A DNA stretch of 5,639 nucleotides from an uncultured bacterium (GTDB lineage: Bacteria > Bacteroidota > Bacteroidia > Bacteroidales > Paludibacteraceae): NCBI GenBank assembly GCA_947074225.1, contig CAMTOX010000141.1:1-5639 (forward strand). The letters are read 5' to 3'. The first letter of the stretch is position 1. Every line of letters starts with the position of its first letter. Below the pieces are notes generated by a model, which searched no databases, was not told the DNA's origin, and saw only the letters and a program-made list of their open reading frames with translations. Below are positions 1 through 5,639 of this stretch, piece after piece. Position numbers and translations under genes: made by a program.

Positions 1-2
1 TC

Positions 3-425
3 AACAAAGCTACAGAAAGTACAGATACATTGAAGGGAAAGGTAAAACGCAATGTACGTGAAGCAATCCAGCTTTTCCAAATGATGACCGATAAGAGCAA
101 TACTCCAATGAGTGTGGATCAGTTTGATAATATTGTGAAGATGCTTAATATTCCAATAGAATATCAAAAACTAGAAGAGGGATTGCAATTAGGAAAAATC
201 ACAATGGGCGAACGTAATTACTATTTCTTGCACAATACAAGTGAAACACATAACCGCATAGTGAACTTAGAAGGAAAGTTCAGAACTGAAAAAGGAATTG
301 AATATAATACCATTCGTGCTGGAGTACCAAATAGCTCTGTAAAACAGGTAGCTATAACAGACTTCCCATTTGAATACGAAGTAGTTTATTACAAAGAGAA
401 TAAATCGGTACGCAATACTCAATAA
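3..425 (+). CDS. C-terminal part of an unidentified protein (5' end outside window)
   Basis: The frame is open from the left edge (first whole codon at 3) to a TAA at 423-425, giving 140 visible residues. A TTG at 30 could be taken as a start, but the frame continues upstream without a stop and there is no leader-like sequence, so it is more likely an internal Leu codon of a longer gene. The first 60 or so residues look helical and charged (KGKVKRNVREAIQLFQMM). From about residue 78 the sequence becomes beta-rich, with alternating aromatic and hydrophobic residues (NYYFLHN, then DFPFEYEVVYYKEN near the end), which resembles a small beta-sandwich closing a larger protein. No catalytic motif is visible and I do not recognise the family. 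A C-terminal beta domain of a large secreted or carbohydrate-active enzyme is one guess, with weak support. The gene is convergent with the efflux locus and separated from it by a terminator, so a functional link is not implied. Confidence 0.75.
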   Translation, partial: NKATESTDTLKGKVKRNVREAIQLFQMMTDKSNTPMSVDQFDNIVKMLNIPIEYQKLEEGLQLGKITMGERNYYFLHNTSETHNRIVNLEGKFRTEKGIEYNTIRAGVPNSSVKQVAITDFPFEYEVVYYKENKSVRNTQ

Positions 426-456
426 ACGGTTTATAATACAATACTAAAGATAACAG

Positions 457-499
457 AACGGGTGAGAATAACTTAATATTCTCACCCGTTTTATATTTT
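457..499. terminator. Rho-independent terminator between convergent genes
   Basis: A perfect 14-bp inverted repeat pairs 457-470 (AACGGGTGAGAATA) with 477-490 (TATTCTCACCCGTT) around a 6-base loop. Outer positions 456/491 and 455/492 can extend it by a G-U and an A-U pair. On the + strand it is followed by a T-rich run (489-499), so it should end the left-edge gene efficiently. It also lies 22 bp beyond the stop of the RND gene on the minus strand, where the following bases are less T-rich (CTGTTATCTTT). It therefore probably serves both strands, better on the + strand. Confidence 0.88.
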
Positions 500-511
500 A
501 AAAATCTGTTA

Positions 512-3500
512 TTAGCTCTTTTCTTCTGTAGACTTTGAACTAGCTGTATCAGACGTCGAAGCACTAGCAGAACTATCAGAATCAGTAGTTGTAGGAGCAA
601 TTGTTGTTGAATTGGTATCTGTCGTACCCTTTTGTGCAACAGGTTGAGTGCCACTAAACTTTACCTTATCGAGTACCCTCTCTTCAAGATTCTGGAACCA
701 ATCATAGAATACAGGAATAAACATAGTAGCAAAAAGGGTATTTACAGCTACTCCAAATACCACAGCTGCACCTAAAGCAATACGGCTATTGGCACCGGCA
801 CCGGTTGCAAAAAGCAGAGGCATAACACCAAATACAAATGCAAAAGAGGTCATCAAAATTGGACGCAAACGCACTTTACCGGCTTCAATAGCAGAATCTC
901 TAATGGTATTGCCAGCCTTACGGAAGTCGCGTGCAAACTCTACTATCAAGATACCATTCTTGGCAGAGAGTGCTACAAGCAGTATAATACCTATCTCTGT
1001 ATAAATACTTACCGGAACATTCATAATAAGACATCCCAACATGGCACCTAATAATGCCACCGGTATACCCAGTATGGCAGCCAGTGGACTAGTCCAACTT
1101 TCATATTGGGCAGACAATACCAAGAAGACTACTAAAAGTGCCATTCCAAATACCAGTATCACTTTAGAGCCGGATTGTTGTTCTTGATAGGCTATAGAGG
1201 TCCATTGATAACCAAAGTTATCGCCTAACTGCTCCTGCACTAAGGCCTCCATAGCCAACATGGCCTGACTAGAACTAGAAGAGGTTGCCGGAGTACATGT
1301 TATAGAAGCTGCCCTATACATATTGTACATATTGATATTATCCAGTCCCAACTGCTCTTCCAATTCTATAAAAGAGGCAAAAGGTACCATCTTATTATCG
1401 CTATTGGCAACACTTAAACGCATAATATCGGCAAGTTGTTTTTGTGCATTCTCAGAGGCCTCAATATTTACTTGGTAGTTACGACCAAATTCAGAGAAGT
1501 TGTTCACATAGGCTGCACCCATATAATAACTCAATGTAGAAAATACATCGTCTATGTTTAAGCCGTACATCTCTACCTTATCCCGATTAATATTAATCAT
1601 ATATTGAGGCACATTGGCTTGATACATACATGTAAGACTCGCAATTTCAGGTTTTGTTTTGTAAGTTACAAGAAGCATATCTACAGCTTCTTGCAGAGCT
1701 AGTGATCCAAGGTTATTCCTATCTTGAAGTTCTAATTGTAATCCTCCGGAGGCACCTAATCCGGGAATTGCCGGAGGCACCATACCAAATATTTCTGCTT
1801 CTTGAATACCATAAGCATCTCTATTAAAACGATCTACTACTGCCTGAGCCGTATGTGCTTTACCTTTACGTTCACTCCAGTTCTTAAGAATAACGAAATA
1901 GGTTCCGGCATTGGAAGTCTCGCCATCGCTCATCACAGAGAATCCGCCCACCGCAACATAGTTATCTACTTCCGGATAGCTGCTTAAAATAGCGTCAATT
2001 TCTGCATTTATGGCCTCTGTACGGTTCAAACTAGCTGCAGGAGGCAATTGGCTTGATACAAGGAAATAACCATCGTCTTCTTGTGGCAAAAAGGTAGAAG
2101 GCCACTTTAGGAACATAAGAAATGCCAAAGCTGAAACTATAATGAAAGAGATTGCTGCAAACCATGGTTTCTTTAATAAAAACAGTACACATGCATTATA
2201 TAGTTTCTGCACACCATTATAAAAGACATTGAAACCGCGGAACAAGAAGAATTTAGAGTTTTTGGGTATCTGCAAAAACAGACCGCAAAGCGCAGGAGTT
2301 AAAGTCAAAGAGTTAAATCCGCTGATTAATGTTGCGGCAGAAATGGTCAATGCAAACTGTTTGTAAAGTTGTCCGGTAATACCTCCAATAAAGATGGTTG
2401 GTATAAAAACAGAGAGCAATACCAATACAATACCTATAATAGGGCTTATGAGTTCTTTCATGGCTGCCGTCACTGCTTCTCGAGCATTATACTTTCCCGT
2501 CTCCATCAGTCGTGAAGCATTCTCCACGACGACTATCGCATCATCGACGACTATGGCTATGGCCAGTATCATACCGAACATGGTAAGGGTGTTAATAGAG
2601 AAACCTAAAGCAGACATTACCGCCAGAGTACCTATCAAAGAGACCGGTATACTGATACAGGGTATTATCACTGCCCTGAAATTCTGCAAGAACAAGAATA
2701 TCACTAAGACTACTAACGCTGTAGTTTCCAGAAATGTAATTAACACCTCATGTATAGATGCACTAATAACCAATGTGGTATCAAGTGAGACTCCAAAGTC
2801 TATCTCTTCAGGCAATCCCTCTGAAAGTTCCTTCATCTTCTTCTTTACCACCTTTGCCACATCCATAGAGTTTGCTCCCGGCAACTGGTAAATTGCTATA
2901 GTGGCAGACTGTTCACCATTTAACCGAGAGATAACATTATAAGATTCACTGCCAAGTTCTACCCTTGCCACATCTTTTATACGCAGGAATTTCCCGCCTT
3001 CTTCTGTCTTAAGAATAATATTTCCAAACTCTTCCGGCGACACCAATTGTCCCTTCACCATTAAAGTATATTGAAATGGGTTATCGGCAGCAGCAATAGG
3101 TTGCCCTACATAACCTGCTGAAACCTGCTGGCTCTGTGCAGAGATGGCCTCATAAACATCATCGGGAGTAATGTTACGAATCCGCATAGCTTCGGGATCC
3201 ATCCAAATACGCATGCTATAATCTCCTGCACCCATAACACTTACAGAACCTACACCGGGCAAACGTGTCAACTCATCTAGCATGTTTAAGGTGGCATAGT
3301 TTGTCAGATATAAAGCATCGTACTCTGGATCTGTAGAGGCCAAAGACAATATCATCACAATATTGGTAGACTGTTTACGTGTGGTAATACCTTGTACCAC
3401 TACCGCTTCAGGCAAACTAGACTGTGCTATGGCTACCCTGTTTTGAACCATGATAGTGGCAATATCCAAGTCTGTACCCACTTCAAAGGTCACTGTAAGA

Positions 3501-3766
3501 TTATACGAACCGGAACTTGAAGAGGTAGAATTCATATACATCATCCCTTCAACACCATTGACCTGCTGTTCTATAGGTGTACCAATGGTTTGTGCAACGG
3601 TCTGTGCATCGGCACCAACATAGGTTGCCGAAACCTGTACTGTAGGAGGTGTTATATCCGGATATTGGGCCACCGGCAAGCTATTGAGGGCTATGAGTCC
3701 CACAATAATTATCAGCAATGCAACTACCGTTGCAAAGATGGGCCTATTAATGAAAAACTTTACCAT
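512..3766 (-). CDS. HAE1-family RND multidrug efflux transporter (AcrB-like)
   Basis: This 1084-residue protein is the proton-driven inner-membrane pump of a tripartite efflux system. It opens with the family N-terminus [12 protein letters not shown] and TM1 at about 10-29. A first periplasmic porter/docking half follows (30-338). TM2-TM6 lie at about 340-498 and TM7 at 536-553. A second periplasmic half runs from 555 to 866, and TM8-TM12 from 868 to 1022. The proton relay is intact: Asp408 and Asp409 in [15 protein letters not shown] (AcrB D407/D408), Lys936 in [12 protein letters not shown] (K940), Arg966 (R971) and Thr973 (T978). The signature [18 protein letters not shown] is present at 967-984. 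Compared with AcrB (1049 residues) it carries an extra Ser/Thr/Asp-rich cytoplasmic tail from about residue 1040. The ATG at 3764-3766 lies 3 bp after the adaptor stop codon, so the two genes are almost certainly co-transcribed and perhaps translationally coupled; no Shine-Dalgarno sequence is seen. Assignment to HAE1 (drugs, detergents, bile-salt-like compounds) rather than heavy-metal RND rests on overall similarity. The actual substrate is unknown. Confidence 0.97.
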   Translation of the reverse strand: MVKFFINRPIFATVVALLIIIVGLIALNSLPVAQYPDITPPTVQVSATYVGADAQTVAQTIGTPIEQQVNGVEGMMYMNSTSSSSGSYNLTVTFEVGTDLDIATIMVQNRVAIAQSSLPEAVVVQGITTRKQSTNIVMILSLASTDPEYDALYLTNYATLNMLDELTRLPGVGSVSVMGAGDYSMRIWMDPEAMRIRNITPDDVYEAISAQSQQVSAGYVGQPIAAADNPFQYTLMVKGQLVSPEEFGNIILKTEEGGKFLRIKDVARVELGSESYNVISRLNGEQSATIAIYQLPGANSMDVAKVVKKKMKELSEGLPEEIDFGVSLDTTLVISASIHEVLITFLETTALVVLVIFLFLQNFRAVIIPCISIPVSLIGTLAVMSALGFSINTLTMFGMILAIAIVVDDAIVVVENASRLMETGKYNAREAVTAAMKELISPIIGIVLVLLSVFIPTIFIGGITGQLYKQFALTISAATLISGFNSLTLTPALCGLFLQIPKNSKFFLFRGFNVFYNGVQKLYNACVLFLLKKPWFAAISFIIVSALAFLMFLKWPSTFLPQEDDGYFLVSSQLPPAASLNRTEAINAEIDAILSSYPEVDNYVAVGGFSVMSDGETSNAGTYFVILKNWSERKGKAHTAQAVVDRFNRDAYGIQEAEIFGMVPPAIPGLGASGGLQLELQDRNNLGSLALQEAVDMLLVTYKTKPEIASLTCMYQANVPQYMININRDKVEMYGLNIDDVFSTLSYYMGAAYVNNFSEFGRNYQVNIEASENAQKQLADIMRLSVANSDNKMVPFASFIELEEQLGLDNINMYNMYRAASITCTPATSSSSSQAMLAMEALVQEQLGDNFGYQWTSIAYQEQQSGSKVILVFGMALLVVFLVLSAQYESWTSPLAAILGIPVALLGAMLGCLIMNVPVSIYTEIGIILLVALSAKNGILIVEFARDFRKAGNTIRDSAIEAGKVRLRPILMTSFAFVFGVMPLLFATGAGANSRIALGAAVVFGVAVNTLFATMFIPVFYDWFQNLEERVLDKVKFSGTQPVAQKGTTDTNSTTIAPTTTDSDSSASASTSDTASSKSTEEKS
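515..649 (-). other. Low-complexity Ser/Thr/Asp-rich C-terminal tail of the RND protein
   Basis: Residues 1040-1084 follow the last membrane helix and a short amphipathic stretch ([14 protein letters not shown]). The tail is made almost entirely of Thr, Ser, Asp, Ala and Glu, with runs such as [19 protein letters not shown], and ends in STEEKS. By RND topology it is cytoplasmic. It has no predicted fold or recognisable domain and is probably disordered. Confidence 0.8.
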
Positions 3767-3769
3767 AAC

Positions 3770-4879
3770 TTATTTCTTTATAGGCTTAATCTTCATGCCA
3801 TTTCTGACCTTCAACAAAGCAGATTTAACATAGAGTTCATCGGGTTTCAAACCTTTAGTAACTTGTCTTAAAGTATCATTTACTGTTTGTCCCACCTCAA
3901 TATGTCTTAATTGAACCACATTAGAATCATTGACCACATAGACATATTTACCCAATTGATCGGTACCAATAGAGGCATCTGTAACCAATATGGCACTATC
4001 GAAAGCACAATAAGGAAGTTCTATCATGACATACAATCCATCTTTAAGCATACCATTCTTATTCTTTACCTCTGCACGCATATTGAGTGTTCCGGTAGAT
4101 AAATCTACATCGGGCGACATATAATCTATGGTTCCGGGAAAGACTATTTCTTTATTTACTCCTATCCGTACCCCCACTTTATTGTGAAGACTATCGGGCA
4201 GTTTATTGGTTTTCTGTACCGAGATCATAGTCATCAGGGTACTCTCTTCAATATTGAAATAAGCATACATGGAGTCGTCTTTATAAAGTGTAGCCAGTGT
4301 TACAGCCTCTGCCGCTCCTGCCACATAGTTTCCAACATCATATTGTTGTTTTGTAACATGACCATCGTAAGGGGCTCTGACATAGCAATACCCTAAATTC
4401 GTACGTGCCGTATTGAGTTCTGCTTCTGCAGTAGCTATGGCAGCCGCCTGCTCTTTAGCTGTTGCAGCAGCTTCTAGCACCTGTATCTGACTGACGGCGC
4501 CACTCTCTGCCGCCTCTTTCATGCGCTGATAATTGCTCTCTGCATATTCATATTGCGCCTTAGAGGTGGCAAGTTGTGCTTCACTTTGCCTCACCTCATT
4601 CTCATAGGTAGTAGGTTCAATCACAAATAGTAGTTCTCCTTCGCGCACATAGGCTCCGGGAACAAGATAAGACTCGGTGATGGTACCATCTACACGAGCC
4701 ACTAAACTTACCGTCTTATTGGAACTCAAATATCCCGGATACTCCTTAGTTAATACGATATTCTCAACTTTTGGAGAAGATACATCTATCGGGAGAAGTT
4801 CAGTTTCGGTAGCATGTTTCTTGTCTTTACATGATACTAATACCAAAACAGAGGCTGCAATTAAAATATACTTATTCAT
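3770..4879 (-). CDS. Periplasmic adaptor (membrane fusion) lipoprotein of an RND efflux pump (AcrA/MexA-like)
   Basis: This 369-residue protein is the periplasmic linker between the RND pump and the outer-membrane channel. The N-terminus is a lipoprotein signal: MNKYILIAASVLVLVSC, with lipobox LVSC and the lipidated Cys at 17. Domains in order are a first membrane-proximal strand region (about 30-55), the first lipoyl half (56-90, with VDGTI and PGAYVREGELLFVIEP), an alpha-helical coiled-coil hairpin rich in Ala, Glu and Gln (about 91-160), the second lipoyl half (161-200, with YVRAPYDGHVTKQQYDVGNYV), a beta-barrel (203-290, with FPGTIDYMSPDVDLSTGT) and a membrane-proximal domain (292-365). 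The hairpin tip keeps Arg119 and Ser130 of the RLS-type TolC contact motif known from AcrA, with Ala123 at the Leu position. The length is usual for the family. The ATG at 4877-4879 is chosen because it places the signal peptide at the very N-terminus; a TAA in the A-rich upstream leader closes the frame soon before it. The stop is 3 bp before the RND start. The substrate range cannot be deduced from this gene. Confidence 0.96.
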   Translation of the reverse strand: MNKYILIAASVLVLVSCKDKKHATETELLPIDVSSPKVENIVLTKEYPGYLSSNKTVSLVARVDGTITESYLVPGAYVREGELLFVIEPTTYENEVRQSEAQLATSKAQYEYAESNYQRMKEAAESGAVSQIQVLEAAATAKEQAAAIATAEAELNTARTNLGYCYVRAPYDGHVTKQQYDVGNYVAGAAEAVTLATLYKDDSMYAYFNIEESTLMTMISVQKTNKLPDSLHNKVGVRIGVNKEIVFPGTIDYMSPDVDLSTGTLNMRAEVKNKNGMLKDGLYVMIELPYCAFDSAILVTDASIGTDQLGKYVYVVNDSNVVQLRHIEVGQTVNDTLRQVTKGLKPDELYVKSALLKVRNGMKIKPIKK

Positions 4880-5096
4880 AATTCTAAGGTTACTTCGTGT
4901 TTATTTATTCGTTTATTTCTTTTGTTTTTTATTCTTCAATGAACTATCTTCATGAATCTCAGATATTCATCTTTTTAGAGCAAACTGCTTATTAAATCTA
5001 TTAAACTCAATTTAATGTCTGATAATCAATCTAATAAGTCACTCCTATTTCTTATATTGAAATAGCCAACTACACTACAACACTTTAATACGTTCT
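4880..5096 (-). promoter_or_regulatory. AT-rich spacer and A-rich leader upstream of the adaptor gene
   Basis: This 217-bp non-coding stretch lies between the stop of the outer-membrane factor gene and the adaptor start. On the minus strand its last 60 or so bases before the ATG are A-rich, with near-repeats of AATAAAC (+ strand copies begin at 4899 and 4911). This suits the usual Bacteroidetes start, where an unstructured A-rich leader replaces a Shine-Dalgarno sequence. I found no hairpin plus T-run that would terminate the upstream gene, so read-through is possible. A TTTG (minus strand, 4981-4984) lies 15 bp before TATCTGAG, a poor match in sequence and spacing to the Bacteroides -33/-7 promoter (TTTG and TAnnTTTG). 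A promoter here is plausible from the length of the gap but not demonstrated. Small palindromes include TTCATGAA (4949-4956) and ATGAAT/ATTCAT (4952-4957 and 4965-4970). Confidence 0.4.
4988..5038. repeat. Nested AT-rich inverted repeat in the spacer
   Basis: An outer 7-bp inverted repeat pairs CTTATTA (4988-4994) with TAATAAG (5032-5038). Inside it a 6-bp repeat pairs ATTAAA (5000-5005) with TTTAAT (5011-5016) around 5 bases. A second direct copy of ATTAAA lies at 4991-4996. The arms could form a weak, bulged hairpin or mark a protein-binding site. The composition is so AT-rich that chance is a real possibility. Confidence 0.35.
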
Positions 5097-5639
5097 TCAC
5101 TTTTTATGTTCTTTTGTGCTATCCCATCCCCCGCCGAGCGACTGATATAACTGCACTAAATAGATCAAAGAATTGCCTTGTGCTTCGGTCAATGAATTCT
5201 CATATTCCAGCAATGAGCGTTGAGCATCAAGGACATTCTGGAATGGAGAAAGACCTTGCTTATAAAAATCGACCGATAAATCGTAAGTTTTCTTGCCTTG
5301 ATTTACCACCTCGCGCAGTGCCACAATCTGTTTTATAGAGTTTTTATAGGCATTAATCGCCACATCGACCTCTTGAATAGCGTTCAACACATCGTAGTTA
5401 AATTGCTTAATATATTCATCAAGTAATGCTTTTTGTTGGCGTACAGCTTGTAGATTCTGCGTTCCCTGGAAGAAATTCCAAGTCAATGTAGGGGCAATTT
5501 CATAAGTCAGACTCTTATGATTAAAAAGTTTATTGACGTCGTGAGAGGCAAATCCAATGTTACCATCCCCATCAACACTGGGCCAATATTCTGCTCTTGT
5601 TACGCCCAATTGTGTAGCTTGTGCTGCCATCTGATATTC
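5097..5639 (-). CDS. Outer-membrane factor of an RND efflux pump, TolC/OprM/NodT type (C-terminal part only)
   Basis: The visible 180 residues are the C-terminal part of an outer-membrane channel protein. The frame runs off the right edge (three codons, EYQ, precede the Met at 5628-5630), so that Met is internal and the true start is outside the window. The order fits the second structural repeat of the family. AEYWPSVDGDGNIGF and LTYEIAPTLTWNFFQGTQN form the pair of outer-membrane beta strands. A long helix follows (QAVRQQKALLDEYIKQFNYDVLNAIQEVDVAINAY, quoted here only by its ends QAVRQQ and VAINAY). Then come a second helix, the periplasmic tip turn YKQGLSPFQNVLDAQRSLL, a returning helix, and the typical end LVQLYQSLGGGWD followed by a charged tail, KEHKK. 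The family is usually about 450-480 residues, so roughly 60% is missing. Any signal peptide or lipid-anchor Cys would lie in that missing part. The gene is upstream of the adaptor and pump in the same orientation and most likely supplies their exit duct. Confidence 0.93.
   Translation of the reverse strand, partial: EYQMAAQATQLGVTRAEYWPSVDGDGNIGFASHDVNKLFNHKSLTYEIAPTLTWNFFQGTQNLQAVRQQKALLDEYIKQFNYDVLNAIQEVDVAINAYKNSIKQIVALREVVNQGKKTYDLSVDFYKQGLSPFQNVLDAQRSLLEYENSLTEAQGNSLIYLVQLYQSLGGGWDSTKEHKK

Noticed and set aside
30..32. TTG as the start of the left-edge gene
   Set aside because: The frame is open upstream to the window edge and no A-rich leader or ribosome-binding sequence precedes it, so the codon is most likely an internal Leu.
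352..654. A 100-codon minus-strand open frame overlapping the RND tail and the terminator
   Set aside because: It is Leu-rich out-of-frame reading of the Ser/Thr-rich tail, runs through the terminator hairpin and into the opposite gene, and has no plausible start context. It does not suggest a frameshift, since the in-frame tail has a coherent composition.
2394..2891. A 165-codon + strand open frame inside the RND gene
   Set aside because: It is the antisense shadow of the TM2-TM5 region, and the minus-strand frame has clear family motifs including the Asp-Asp pair.
4817..4831. Possible surface-export signal after the adaptor lipobox (Cys-Lys-Asp-Lys-Lys)
   Set aside because: The Bacteroidetes lipoprotein export signal needs a more acidic stretch, and an adaptor must remain in the periplasm to work, so ordinary inner-membrane lipidation is more likely.
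512..4879. A heavy-metal (CusA-type) or nodulation-type RND system
   Set aside because: The TM4 motif with adjacent Asp408-Asp409 and the overall resemblance to AcrB, including the LRPILMTS segment, fit HAE1. No metal-binding Met cluster is evident in the pump or adaptor.
5051..5080. Minus-strand TTGTAG and TATAAG spaced by 18 bp, resembling an E. coli sigma-70 promoter
   Set aside because: The primary sigma factor of Bacteroidetes uses a different consensus (TTTG and TAnnTTTG), and such matches are common by chance in AT-rich DNA.

Overview
The window looks like chromosomal DNA of a member of the Bacteroidales, probably Bacteroides or a close relative. The supporting signs are an AT-rich composition, gene starts that lack Shine-Dalgarno sequences but sit behind A-rich leaders, and an RND pump of the Bacteroidetes style. 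The genus is inferred from these features and was not tested.

Layout: positions 3-425 (+ strand) hold the C-terminal 140 codons of a gene that enters from the left. Its function is not recognisable. It ends at a strong hairpin terminator (457-499) that separates it from a convergent minus-strand locus. Read 5' to 3' on the minus strand, that locus holds an outer-membrane factor of the TolC/OprM/NodT type (5639-5097, N-terminal part outside the window), a 217-bp AT-rich spacer (5096-4880), a lipoprotein periplasmic adaptor (4879-3770) and, only 3 bp further on, an HAE1-type RND inner-membrane transporter (3766-512).

The three minus-strand genes encode the parts of one tripartite efflux machine. 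The RND trimer takes substrates from the periplasm or the outer leaflet of the inner membrane and is driven by proton flow. The adaptor ring bridges it to the outer-membrane channel, which opens to the outside. The catalytic proton-relay residues are intact, so the pump is probably functional. Its substrate cannot be read from the sequence. No regulator is visible; one could lie beyond the right edge, upstream of the outer-membrane factor.

No new system is apparent. The points most worth a second look are a Ser/Thr/Asp-rich C-terminal tail on the RND protein, loss of most of the AcrB-type phenylalanines from the drug pocket, a slightly longer switch loop, inverted repeats in the spacer upstream of the adaptor gene, and the unidentified gene at the left edge.
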